A stretch of 64,000 nucleotides of DNA from NCBI RefSeq assembly GCF_021155765.1, contig NC_060109.1:3063001-3127000 (forward strand), written 5' to 3'. Each line of letters begins with the position of its first letter. The stretch's first letter is position 1. A program made the translations under genes and the position numbers. The notes under the pieces were generated by a model. That model did not search any database. It was not told where the DNA came from and saw nothing but the letters and a program-made list of their open reading frames with translations. This DNA is from Diprion similis (Eukaryota > Arthropoda > Insecta > Hymenoptera > Diprionidae). Positions 25,656 through 38,678 of this stretch are shown piece after piece.

Positions 25656-28600
25656 CGAAGATTGGCTGAAAATTCTCTCAACGAACTGGATCGAAGCACA
25701 ATTTGAACTTACACATCGGACACGGCTTCACTTCGAGTGGCCCGGCAGTTTTGCTTACTGATCTTTCTTGCAGCCACTTTTATGGTGTGCGTACTACTCC
25801 GATACTGCTAACGCAACTGTATCAGCCCCTACGCGAAGTCTTCGCCGTTCAAGGAACTCGGAGGGGTGGATGGCGGTGGGAATATCTTTTACATAACGAC
25901 ACACGCAGGACTGTATCCTCTCTCGTTCGATGATTCTGCCAGCTTCGCGCAGAATCAATGTTTCCTGCTCGCGCCTGCGTCCCGCGTCTCTCTCTTCCAG
26001 CTCTTGCGAAATTATCTAATTGCGGCTGAAATCTGCGATTCTACTTATAATTACTGATTTCATATTCAAGACCAATATTTTCAGACTCCACGCTTCCATC
26101 TTCACCCTTTTCGATGTAAGAGCAAAGTTTCTAATATCACCCGCTGCGCCGATCAAGCCGGCACCATAGAAGAAAATATCCTGGCCGTCCTTGTCGCGCA
26201 TCGATTATTATTCCTATATTATTTTTATTTACCCAACTCTGTGTCATGGGAAAATTTTTCTCCGCATTTCATGTTTTCTCACGAGAATCTCCGCACAGTA
26301 TTTGCAAAAAAAAAAAAATTTCTGGGTTTCCAAGATTTCTCTGTAGATTATAATGGATATTTATACGTTTTTCAACACCATTCTGTTTTCTAATTGTAAA
26401 TATTGGTCCAAGGTACTGAATTTCTCCGCCATTTACAGGATTTTATCGTTATCTGTGATATTCGAGTTTGGGGCTAGCCAGGATTGCATATGAAATATGC
26501 CCCTGAATCCATGTGGATTTGCTATACACCACGTTTTAGAGCTACCTCAAAAACCTGGTTCGCCCAAGTTTAAAACCTCCATCTATATTATTACGCTGGA
26601 AACTCAGAATAACGTGGATTTCCGTTTTTTCGCGATTCCCCAGCCAGTTTTACTTTAAAAAATATGAAAAAATCGGATATTATTGCGGATGTTGATTTAC
26701 ATAATTGAGAATTTTTTCGATTTTTTTCGGACCAAATTCGAGTTGTGAAAAATCTTTTGAGGTTTAAATTGTCGATCTCTCATTAAGTTTGAAGAGTAAC
26801 TAGCTTCTTCTTTTCACAATATGTTCATTGCGTCATTTTTGATTTTCTGTAATTTTTTCAGATTTTTCAGAAAGGTTAATAAAATCAAAAACTAATTTTT
26901 CAATGGTTTTTTGGGGGAAAAGTAACTCAATGTCAACTCAATCATCGGGAAGACACATTTCCGTGATATAATGATTCTTTGGCATAGTTAAAAATACTGC
27001 CTTATTTACTGAATGAATGAACAAATTCTTCTTTCGTTTTATAATATTTTAGCTTTAATAATTTTTCATCTGTTTGAGAAGTATATCAAACAGATTTTAA
27101 ATTACATAATGTAAAAAATGTGTAAAACATAATATATTCAGTCTTCATCACTATCATCATTGATAACTTGATTGACCTGCTCGGTTCCAAAAATTCTACT
27201 TAATACCTCTGCAGGCCTTATAATTTTCGCGAGATATCGGACGAACGAGAATGTGCGAACGGGAGTCGTACCGTCGGATGTTGTTCTCACGTAGCAGCAA
27301 TAATTTAAATTGAAATTATAAGACAGTGAAGTTAATCTTAGTATGCAACTGCGTTTCACTTGTGAGATTTATGGAAAAGCATCTAAAAAATTCTCTCGAA
27401 TTCTCTGCAGTATTTTATAGAAAAACCATCACACGAGATTACATCATTAAATTTCCCCGATGTGTATGATGCTCATACATACCTTATGAGGTACCTAAGA
27501 TGTTTGCACAATATTCTACACTTTCGTGTTTACACATTTACACGCTTGTGACTACGATACCTGTATACACTCGCTTGAAAGTTCCAAGGATTATAACATT
27601 GCCATGGTATTCCGAAGTGCCCCTGGAAAACTTGATCCCAGATTTTGTGGATTAGCCGATCGGCCTTAAAAGCCGTACGAAAATCGCTGTGGGTTGCAAA
27701 ATGTGAAAATAATATAGGGTATGCTTTAGAAAAATTGCGGAGAAATACAGTATATTTACGTTTTATGGGTGTACACAAATGTGCACAAGATATTCATTTA
27801 CATCAGCATTTATTTTACTGGTGGCGAGTGTCACTAAAATTTGAAATGTAAGTTAAAACGAATAAGCTGTCACAGTTGGTCCCATATCCAAAAATAGTCA
27901 TACGTTTGATAGATACATAAGTGTGAAATAGTAGGATAACAGGAATAGTATTAGTTTTCACGCCTGTAAGTGTTATCGTACATCAAGGTATGTTAGGTTG
28001 CCAATCGCAAGGCGTACCAACCACCATCTGCTGTAACCGAATTCATCATATTTTTTAAATAGTAGTCTAATGTTGCCAAAAATTAAAAATAAGCAAACAA
28101 TACTGCAGACTTATTTTCTCACATTGCAGCTACGCATACCCGTTGAAATAAGGAGCCATTCACAAATTACGTGAGCACTTTTTTTTTTTTACTTAAATTC
28201 ATCTCTATGAGATAGCAGGGATGTTGTGTCCTTCGTGTTGATTAGGTAGCCTGCATTTATCCTCAATTCCAAGTGCCTCAATGTCACGACAGCCGCATTC
28301 ATTTTCCGTCATTCGATGCATTTCTGAAGTTGAATTCAACCAAATTAATGTAGTTTATAATACCTGCGCTATTTTATAATTTCCAATATTTCGCTTTGAG
28401 AAATGTAATGGAAGCAACAGCAAGTCTTATGGCGGTAATGCTAAACGTTGACTGTTATCAGTCAATGGCGTAAATTTTTTTCACCCTCAAATTTTTCAGG
28501 CAGGTAATTATAAAATAGGAAAGTACGAAAAAACACGATGTTCTGATAATATTAGAGCTGAAATGGGAGGAGTAAGGATTCAAAATATGGCAAGTTATTT

Positions 28601-29659
28601 ATTTTGATGAGAAATATTATATTCCAATTGGCGACGGAAAAGCCTTGGCACTAATATTGACAAGTTTATCCAGCCAGAATATTTTTTCATTTCATGTGTT
28701 TTGTCTGACAATGAACGAGTTTGCTTTTCCAGCGGAATTACCTGCGCGGGGATGGATTATACTGTTATTTTTGGTAATTGAATTCCAAAATATTCGGGTG
28801 TGTTATAAATCTCGAAATATACAGGACTCGCCATAACTTGAAATTTCTGTTATTTGGGTAGCTGAAATTAATAAATTTTGCAAATGTTCAAAGTTATAAT
28901 TTATTGTTACCAATTCCTAGTACAAAATAAATTCTTTTTAAAGTCTGTACGCCTTATAAAACAATAAAAAAATAAATCTAGAAACTAACGAAATTGTTGT
29001 TGTTCATTCCTCTCACGTAAAGAATCAACATTTTGAATATAAAAGTTATGTTTTACACATCATAACCAATTTCATTGTCAAAGCGATTCTTTATTAATAA
29101 TGAAAAAAAATATGCCGTTTTTAAATAGTTCTGAAAAAAAATATCACTGCCAAGTCCTATCATTTTCGAATTTAACTCTAAAATTTATAATCCCGGAACC
29201 TTAAATATCTACTGCTTCACTGGTTTGAAGCCCAATTGCCGAATGTTTGTTCTATTCATTGGTTGCAGTCAACAATTGGTTCATACAGTCGTAAAAATAT
29301 CCGCGTTATATGACGTTCGATACACCTTAAGTTATACTCATGTAGTAACAATAACAGTAATAATTATAGTAGTAAAAAAATAGTAATGTAATTATAAAAT
29401 ATAATAGAATAATTGTGAATTGTGACAATGATATGTACCACTCAATAAAGAGTCTATCAATATTGCTTACATGGGAACTACATAAAAATAGAAAATGACC
29501 AATACCTGCAGGATTGAATGTGACTCAGAAAATGGAAAAATCAATACTAGCCGCTTTCACTACCATTAAATGCAGAATCTAAAATTGAGTATAAAATGCA
29601 ATTTCTTGAGAATTATATTAAGAGAAGAAAAATATATATTACCCCATTATTCATGGGAA
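25656..29659. other. Intergenic region between beat and transporter genes
   Basis: This holds the beat upstream region and the transporter 3' flank. From about 26440 to 26950 the sequence is low-complexity, with GAATTTTTTC/CAGATTTTT-like words resembling the foldback at 36870-37552, so it may be a decayed relative. A minus-strand frame at 27138-27359 ends in an acidic tail (NDDSDED) but has no recognisable domain or splice partner. I see no convincing gene. Confidence 0.45.
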
Positions 29660-32600
29660 CTATTTGAAGAAATGTTCAATTTCCGTTAACGTTTTCCCGA
29701 ATGTTTCGGGTAAATATTTCCAAACGAATGCCGTGCTGGCGAAAGAGATGATACCATAAATTAAAAAAGCACCCTTGACTTCGATCAGTTCGTTGAGAGC
29801 TGGAAACGTGAGGACGACAAGAAACATCATCAAATAAGCATAACTAGTCATTATTCCTCCAACAATAGCTCTGAGCTTGGTAGGTAGTAGTTCCCCAGTC
29901 AATGACCACGGAATCGTCTGCCAGCCAATTGCACTGAAGCACACAAAGACGAGGACGAATACCAAAGTGGGAATTTTCGTCTCAAATTGGCTGAGATGCA
30001 TGTAAAGCGAGGCGGACAGTATCGATAATCCCATTCCTAGTCCGCTGATCATGCACAAAATTCGCCGACCATATTTCAACGAAAGTATCATCGCGATTAT
30101 TGCTATTACGAAGCGAATTGCCCCCATCAATATCATCGCCCAATATGCATCGAGATAGCCAAACTGTCCACCCAATTCTCCAAACAACTCGACGGCATAA
30201 AAAACTATGACGTAAGACCCGGTATTTTGTTGAAAAAAGAAAATAATTAGCAGCAAAAGAATTGGTTTGTATATTTCCGGCCTCTTGAAGCTCTTCAATT
30301 TCTCCTTTAGTGTCTCGTCCTGTCTCATCGAGACATCTACTCTCCTCGTACGATAATTATTGAGTAATTGGACCAGTTCCCTCTCAGCTTTCTGTAGAAA
30401 AAGTTAAAACATCGTCAAGATAAATATATTTAAGGGGTATGGAGAGAGAATTCCTAACGACTGCACGTCCCGTCGTCTGCTCAAATTTAATGCGCACCCG
30501 CTACAATCCGAGGTCGGTTGTTTGCCAGGGCGACCAACCGTCTGTCATGCATATAACCTCAAAATTTTCACAGTTACCGGTGGCAGTTGCGCTCAATTCA
30601 TAACTTCCAAAATTTTTGAGGTTATATGCATGACAGACGGTTGGTCGCCCTGGCAAACAACCGATCTCAGATTGTAGCGGGTGCGCATTAAATTTGAGCA
30701 GACGACGGAACGTGCAGTATTTAGGAATTCAATCTGCATAAGCGTAGGCAGTTGAAAACATGGATGAATTTTGGCAATTCTTGCCTCGTCAGCCAATTAT
30801 TTAATTTGGTTTCAGATAGTTTATTCAAAACTAAGTAGACCGAGGATAGTTGCAGTAGTAGTCGTGCGATCGCAGCACTTACCTTTGGCTCATACTGCAA
30901 ACTTCACACTCAATGGTAATTGCCAACTTTCCGCACTGCGGTAGCATGATCATTATTGGCAATAACGCCAACCATTTCGCTCGGTGATGTTTCGCAGTGC
31001 CCACAATATCTCAAAGACTGCCAATTTTTTAAAAACTCACGTATTATTCTTATTAATTAACTAAAAACAGTTGTGAAAATTTTGACGAAAACTTGAAACT
31101 CAATTTCAAACGATCGCAATTTAATTGACGAAAATGGGATTGTGGCAAGTAAATTTCAAGTAAATCGGTTTGAGCCGTTTTTGAGATATCTTTAGCCCTG
31201 GGAAACATGTCACGCGGCGAAATAGTAGACGTTATTGTTAATAAGGATGCTTGCTATTGATTGATAGTAATGAAAAAAATTTGCAACTAAAGCTCGATCT
31301 GTACATTTTCGAAAAAAGTAAATCCCAATTGAATCAATTAATTAGTAATTATCGAGGAATAACTTACCCAAAACTTACCCATTTGTTCAGGTCTACTGGA
31401 ATAGGAGGTGTACCACCTAATTTCCAAAATAGGAAATAAATGAGAGAAATTTACTCACTGCGTTATTACGATTGAAGTATTTCAGCGATTTCCGGGCTTG
31501 ATCTATCCTGTGTGCATCTTGCGTTCCATTTTTAAAGGACAAGAGCCAGTGCGGACTTTCTGGGAGAGTCGTGATGAGACAGAATATAACAGCAGTAAAA
31601 GCGGCGAATACAACTGCAACCGTTCTCCAATAAAGCCACTTGCCGAGTACGGATGTCAACAGGATTCCAAAAGACACGTTAACCGAAGTCAAACCTAGGA
31701 GCATTGGCCGCCACACTGGATGTGTCGTTTCTGAAGTGTAGTATATCGCAACGCTGGAAAGTCCTGAAAATTACACAAGAGCACCTGAAAAACTGAAATC
31801 GTATTCAAGTGTTTTATCGGAACGTGAATAAAAAGAAAATTACGTTTATTTTTCAGACAACCTTTAGTTTCTGCAAAGTAGGCATATGTTTGAATTTAGA
31901 TCATAGACTTATCACTAAATAACTCTGGTGAAAAATTTGATTGTGTTCAAAAAAGATGAAGGAATTGTGCAACTGAAAGTTTTCTTGATTGACTGATCTT
32001 AAATGGAATATTGCAGGCAGATTTCAGTGGGATCCTGTGACCCTTTCTAAAACATTTTAATTCACTAAAACTTTCAAAATTTTTCATACAATAAAATCAG
32101 CTTCACAGTTTTTGGGAAAACTTATGATTTTCCCGGATCAGCGTATGATTGGATTTTTTATAATATTGGATAATATTTAATTCTGGTAAAATTGTGTTTA
32201 GGATTTCATTTTAATTATCATAAAAGTACTCTGATTTTTTCTGAATTGCTATAAAGTTTCATTGAAATTTTTTCACCACTCTAAAAAGTCGGAATGCACG
32301 AATTTGAAGAATTCTACGGGGAATTCCAAAGAAAATTGCATTAATTTTTCATCGCATTTCAGAAAAAAAATTCTACAAGAATTGATCTATAAAAGAATGA
32401 TCAAAATTATGCACATATTATTTTACAGGCTAATGAAATTTGTGATGGAATTTAGAAAAAACTCACGAAGACAGACGACTTTTCAAAAAAATTCATTTAA
32501 ATTTATAACAAAGTGTAAAAAATAGACGAAAAAATATTACCGGCTGCCGCTCCTGCCAAAAATCTACCAACATATAGCCAGACTATGTTGTAGGACCAAT

Positions 32601-34844
32601 AGATCAAGATCCAGGAAATCAGGTATGGAATGCATACGAACATGCTGACATTCCTTCGTCCAAACTCATCAATTAACCGGCCAGACAGGAGTGACCCAAT
32701 GGGTGTAGATATTGTGACCAAACTGGCTGTAAAAATAAAAGTATCCCATATCTATAGCAAGTGTAAATCAAACGGAAAGACTAATTACTAACGAAGATAT
32801 TTGATACTGCGATTCCAGGAGATATTTGAATTTAGAATTTCACTCAAAAAAATGTCTCTAAATTTGATTCGATTCGAATACAGTTGTTTAATATCGTATT
32901 TTTTCTCTTCACTGAAACGCCGTACCTCATATGAAGTAGTAAGTATCGATAAAAATTAGTTTTTTAGTCTATAAAACATCACAATTTATACCAATCAAAC
33001 TGTCTTGTCCAGGCTGAAGTTGTATTACATCGTCATTTCCGTTTTCTTTCAAATGCGCTGTCAATATGGTAGCGAATGCCATGTTTATTCCAGCTTGAAC
33101 AGTTAGCAAGTGAACAATGCAGGCACCAAGAATCTGAAATGATATAATAAATGATTTATGACAGGTTTCAAATTAATTATACTATTACCCAGCAAACGAA
33201 AACGAATTGAAGAAGAATCGAATATTTAAAAAATCGATGGCATTTGATTTTGTATCATATGTATACTTTTCGAACTGGCTGGAATAAAAATAGCTAAAAA
33301 ATTTCAAGTTATTACAAATCTTCATGAGAAAATTTAATTCCGTTAAATAAATTTCGAATTATATCTGATTGTACCGGAACAATACACGCGGACGCGGATG
33401 AGAATCACTTTTCATTCAATCGTAAACTAAGAATTCGAATGGTGACAACTTATCTGTATTCCGTTAGAATTTGTTTTAGTTATGCAACGTCCCGACAATG
33501 CATAACAAAATCATAATAAAGTGGAATTTACTTGATGTACGCGTTATTTCGAGTGAATGAATTTCTTTATATTCGAATGAATAGACGCATTCGTGGAAAT
33601 ATAAAGAGATATTGATGACATGACGTCAGAACCTGGTTGTCGGGGCCATTTTATCACCACATAACCTGAGTTTTTAATTGTTATGGAAGCAAATCATAAT
33701 TCTTTTGGGCTTACAAATTACTCATGTCACACAAATTAATTAAACATAATCAATAATATACCCGTTCCATTATCCATATGCAAAAAAACACGGTCAACGG
33801 TCAGCTGTCAGCCTGGTTGCATTAGTTTCATTTTTTCCCACCAGATGACGCATTGCGAAGTGACAATCCTAGTAACGAATCCGGAAGAACAGAGAATTCA
33901 TAGCTATATGTTGGCGAATCCGAAACTTCGACAAATGCGGTTTGGGAAATTATGAAATAAATTCTTTTTAATTCTTTTCAATTCGTATTCGTTCGAGTGG
34001 GAAATTTTGTCAGCTTTATATTATGATACAATTTTGTAAATGGTAAGTTTAAATTCAAATGAACATTTTAGGTCTAAGTAGATGATTTTCATGCTTTTTC
34101 ACACCTTTGCTCGCTCCAAATTCGGAACAATAATTTACTGATTTGCTTAGTAATAGTATTAATAAAATAAAATATTAAGAGGACTGGTTAAATTATTATA
34201 TATTACATTAACGCACTTTAGATTATATTTATACTGTAATATCAGCATAGAAACTTTATCATAATAACAAATGATGATGTGTCTTTGAAGCATGTGCAGA
34301 AAAAGCATCTTCAACTTCTGTGATTGAGATTCAGTAAACGAATGCTGATAATTAAGTAACTTTCAGCTGCTTGTAAGTCAAACAAAATTGTAAATACAAC
34401 TTGAATCTAATGTCGTCAATATCTGTATTCTATCTATGTATATTTGACCAAGAATTCTTTTGTCTACAATATTTTAAACATTCAAGCAACAAAATTTAGT
34501 ACTGCGAATGTATAGTGATATCGTTACTCTAACGTTATTTGACCAACAAAATACCACGAGTTGATTTAAATTATTATTTACAAAATATTCTACAAAAACA
34601 TCGAGTAAAATTTCATTTCTGTGAAAATTGATTTAGCATTAAATGGAATTCTTTGCAAATCAGTATAAACAAATGTTAGAAAATGGTCGCAAATTAGCAT
34701 TCATATAGCATAGTAGGTTTGCTGTATGTTATTATATACCTGAGTATAGGAATCCTTCCATATTGGCCGAAGGGTGCCGGAATCTTGCACGACCTGCTCA
34801 CCATTCGAGATCAAAACTTCCGTGGTCGGCGTCTGTTCCTCCAT
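29660..34844 (-). CDS. Facilitated trehalose/sugar transporter, Tret1-like (MFS)
   Basis: This is a 12-TM major-facilitator sugar transporter of the insect Tret1/GLUT group, moving a sugar (trehalose or a hexose, not decidable here) down its gradient across the plasma membrane. Exons: 34740-34844, 32992-33133, 32541-32726, 31459-31763, 29660-30391. All phases agree and give 489 residues. Signatures in order: GRLIDEFGRR (TM2-TM3 loop), GRFLAGAAAG (TM4), PESPHWLL (end of TM6), QQNTGSYVIVFYAVELF (TM7, normally QQxSGxNxxxFY), KYGRRIL (TM8-TM9 loop) and PETFGKTLTEIE (after TM12). The TM7 motif has N-T-G-S-Y instead of the usual S-G-I-N, which may alter substrate choice. The N-terminal exon encodes only a hydrophilic tail of 35 residues. 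Intron 4 contains a 283-bp hairpin element close to the acceptor. Confidence 0.93.
30448..30730. mobile_element. 283-bp foldback hairpin element
   Basis: Two arms of about 115-120 bp are near-perfect inverted copies around a spacer of about 40 bp. Matching words include GTCTGCTCAAATTTAATGCG with its inverse CGCATTAAATTTGAGCAGAC, and GGTTGTTTGCCAGGGCGACC with its inverse. The palindrome extends to GAATTCCTA and TAGGAATTC at the edges. It has no coding capacity. It lies in the last intron of the transporter, starting 57 bp from the last exon (acceptor 30392-30393). Confidence 0.88.
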
Positions 34845-35520
34845 TTAGGAGTCTATGAGATAATGATGTTTGGTAAATATCTGAATCACAAAGTATTTCC
34901 AACGAACTGAGTCTACTCGTACTTCACAGTAGTTTGTTGCCTGTGCCTTGCAGATATTCGGCTTCGTACATTATCTGGGCTCCAGTGAGTACGGCATCAT
35001 GCTGATAACAGATTGCAATGTTTGTAGCCGCATTATATATATACAGTATTACCTCGTGGTAATTTAAGCTCCTTATCTGTGTCAATCATTTAATATATTG
35101 AAATATGCACACGATTAATTACTTCACTGAATTCGAATAATCAAAACATCAGAACATATTCACGCGCGAAAGCCAGCAAGATCTTTAATTGCAAAACTGT
35201 TTTATTTTTTTACGAATCTCCAGTTATAGTAACGTTTCAATTTCTACATACCTAATGAATTTATGTTGCTAGATATTAATTAGCGTCGATCGTTCCGCGG
35301 TCAATATTTTTACTGCGAGTACTTGCGACTTTCATGATTAATTCGGAAGTTTCATTTTGCGCGGGAAAAACAAGTATGCACACACAATAGATCATTTCAT
35401 TAGTTTTCGAATCATTCTTGAATGCATGGATATACCTGATCGATTAATTCTGCTGTATATTGCGTCTTGTTTCTTTCGTGGCTTAATATGTTTCAATTGT
35501 GCGTCAACATAAACGATCAG

Positions 35521-36420
35521 TGTATTCCACAGTCGGGCCACTGATGGTTATAGGGAGTTACGGAAGTCCCCAAAAGCGCGCGAACCGCATGAGGCGAACG
35601 TTGACGAAAGACTGTCGAGAAAGCTCACCTAACGGAGTTTGTTGTGCATATGGAATTGCGTGCTAGTGGTTCGAGAGATGCGGAATTTTTCTCTTGTTAC
35701 AGTTTTCTATATTTGTATTTCCACGAAATCGCTTCTTTCGTCGACTTGGACCACGAATACATCGTCCCTGCGACCTTGACCATCGACCTGGACCACAAAT
35801 ACTACGAAGCGCTAGTCCTGATTACGAATTATTTTTAAGTAACGTTCATTGATGTATTGCAAATCCCTATAAAGATACACAGCTATAAACTGATAATTTC
35901 ATGTTTCTTAAAAACGTTAACTTCGTGTGTCTTAATTTTTGAATCTTAAAAACGCTAACCTCAGGCGACAAGATCTTTTTATTAGATAGAGAGAAGATCT
36001 TCAGTTAACGCCGTAACTCTTTCTGTGTCGGTTAATCGATTTAATTATTTTTAATCTCCAATACTTGTGTTATGTTTCTGACAGATTTATGGACCAAAGA
36101 ATATGGCGCTGCATGTAAAAGAACGCCAAGTACTCAATAAACGAAAGAGATTGAACCGTATTGAAATGGATTCTTTTGATGTCTACCTGCAATCCGAAAC
36201 TATCAAGAAACGTATCGCATAATGCGAAAATTAATTCGAATGATTTTGTGAAAATATTCAGAATCTTTTGTCACGGTTTGAACTGGGTTTAGAAAGAAAA
36301 AAACTTGTAAGGGAAAACGATAAAGGTAGTAATGTTCGAGATGTGTTAAACTTCATTGAAGATAAAGGGCATAGCCGAGTAAGCATGGCAAACATTGCCT
36401 TCTTTCGAAATGGATTCTGT
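35521..36420 (+). pseudogene. Possible degenerate retroelement with gag-like remnant
   Basis: A GC-richer block starts TGTATTCCAC at 35521 and could be an LTR running to about 36083. It is followed by an open frame from ATG 36103 (MALHVKERQVLNKRKRLNRI), which stops after about 38 codons. A second frame then continues with LLSRFELGLERKKLVREND and ends near 36424. The lysine/arginine-rich start resembles gag N-termini only in general style. No second LTR, primer-binding site or pol domain is visible, so this is a weak call. Confidence 0.2.
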
Positions 36421-36869
36421 GGGTGACCAACTGTTTTCTGTTGCTAAATCACTGACTCATACCAAATTTCAGCCTCCTAACCTTATTTTCCTCGAAGTTA
36501 TCGCATAAAATATGATTTTTACTTTTTTCGCGTTAACTCCGCTATTTCTACTTAGAAAATTTGAAAAAAAATCACAGATCCGGCAGACATATATGCTCAT
36601 ATCAACGATTTATTCAAATTTTTTGTCAGAAACTCTACCCTCTAAGAATTTGTTAAATTTTAGATCCCTGGGTTCCGCACCGGAATCCATTTCGAGAGAG
36701 GTTACTTTTGGCATGATTACTCGGCTATGGCCTTTAAATTTTTCCCAAAAAAATGGGACGTAAATCGATAGATGCGGTATTGTGTGTTACAGAGTAGATG
36801 GAATGCGTCCTTACAGACACGCGCGTTCGAAAGTAAATGGGACTGTCCACGTCAATTCACCCAGCCTCC

Positions 36870-37552
36870 AGACCACAACATTTTTGATTTGCTTCCTGAT
36901 TTTTTCTGTTGTAGTTCTTGCTCTAAAACATGGTTCTGAATTGTTTCAGATTTTTCGGAACAACCGTTTCTGAGTTGCGATTTTTTTAACCAAAAAAAAC
37001 GACCATTTTTAAAAACCTGAAAAAATTCACAGACATCGCATAACGTAGAACAGTCTCCCACGTGCGAGAATTGTGGTGCAAATTTATCTTATAGTTTTTT
37101 ACCTAATCAAAACACTAAACCCACGACTTTTATCCATCTATAGGTGTACCAATACTATTGAACTGTGAGAATGGAAAAAATTTATGTACATACATACATG
37201 TTTACAACCGTGTAACCGACCGTTTGAATTCAGTTTTTTCCATTCATACAGTTTAAAAATAATATTGGTATCCTATGGATGGATAAAAGTCGTGGGTTTA
37301 GTGTTTTGATTAGGTGAAAAAAATATTTAAAAAATCTGCACTACGTTCTCACGAGCGGGAGACTGTTCTACATTGGTCATACAATTTTTGTGAATTTTTT
37401 CAGATTTTTAAAAATGATTGTTGTTTTCGGTTTAAAAAAAATCGTAACTCAGAAACGATTGTTCCGAAGAATCTGAAAAAATTCAGAAAAATGTTTAACA
37501 GCAAGGACAACAACATAAAAAGTCACGAAACAAATCAAAAATGTTGTGGTCT
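36870..37552. mobile_element. 683-bp foldback palindrome
   Basis: AGACCACAACATTTTTGATT at the left edge is mirrored by AATCAAAAATGTTGTGGTCT at the right edge. Farther in, CCTAATCAAAACACTAAACC is mirrored by GGTTTAGTGTTTTGATTAGG. The centre is near 37210. Arms are about 300 bp with several mismatches and small gaps. It has no coding capacity. No clear target duplication was found. Confidence 0.82.
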
Positions 37553-38158
37553 AGGGCCACAATACAAGGGCAGTAAGATGGCCACTTACACGCCTTAGAT
37601 GCCCGACATACAGTGTTGCCAGATTAGGAGAATGCCTCTTAAATTTATGAGGAATTGGAAGCTTTCAGAAAAAATAGGTGGAAAATAAATATGCAGGAGT
37701 TTTTTCAGGAGGAATTTGAGGAATTGTCAGATTTGCCCTTTGCTCGCTAGCTTTCTGGTTTTTATTGGCTTTGTTCATCATTTTTCCGTTCGACAAGTAC
37801 GGTGTGCTAAAAGGCGCGATCACTTTAGGGGATGCCAGATTCTATCGGTAAGGCTAATGCGAGAATTGCTGGTATGGTAGAGCATTTCAGATACAAAGAC
37901 AGCTTATTCTAAAAGGTGGATTTTATTTCTACAGTCCAATCATATACGTCATATTGTATAAATTTGATTCAAGGTCTTTTTGTCAGTTAAAAATTTTAGT
38001 AACAAATTTAGGAGGATCTTCTTTAGGGGTTAGGAGAATCTAGGAAGATTTCAAAGGTACCCTAGGAGATTTGCACAACACCAATCTGGCAACACTGTCG
38101 ACTTATCCTAATCTTAACCTGACCTAACCTATCTTATCCTAAAGTAACACGATACAGA

Positions 38159-38182
38159 TATATATATACATATATATATATA
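38159..38182. repeat. (AT)n microsatellite
   Basis: A short run of alternating TATATA with one ACA interruption lies in the desert upstream of dishevelled. Similar runs occur at 40908-40957 and 41256-41294. Confidence 0.8.
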
Positions 38183-38480
38183 TTATTCCGGAATCTATTC
38201 ACTGACCGTGATCCAGGAGCAGATGCCAAAGCCAGTAGCCACTTGGTGCGACGCTGAAATATGAAGGACTCAATGCAGTTTAGTCATTCGTAACTTATGA
38301 TTCACTGAGTCGTCACGTGGATTCTACACTCCGGTATACACGTAGCAGGTTAACAGAGCAATTAATAATCTTTACGAATTACGTAATAGTTTATTACTCT
38401 TTGTCCCTTTAATAGTTATACTGATACATAATAGGTAAAAAGAATTTAATTACACATTAAATACCCCGTTTAAATTACAG

Positions 38481-38678
38481 GAAAGATTGTTATCGTCTTC
38501 TTTGTTGTTCTGCGAAAATCAGGAAGTAGAAAATATACCTATATGTATTGTGTATCTAAATTGTGACACTGAACCGTTATTTAGGTATGATTTATACAAG
38601 GTCATTGAGCAAAAATTAATTAATTCATCAAATCAATTCATCGCAAACGAAGAGCCAGTCTTTAATAATGAGGATAAA
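38481..38678 (+). other. Exon-like open segment, unassigned
   Basis: An open segment of 66 codons sits between an acceptor-like AATTACAG and a donor-like AAA|GTAAGT. It reads in part ENIPICIVYLNCDTEPLF. I recognise no family and could not find neighbouring exons with matching phase. It may be an exon of an undetected gene, a pseudo-exon, or chance. Confidence 0.2.

Noticed and set aside
27138-27359. Small gene on the minus strand with an acidic C-terminus
   Set aside because: No recognisable domain, no splice partners and no promoter. Kept only as a note in the gap description.
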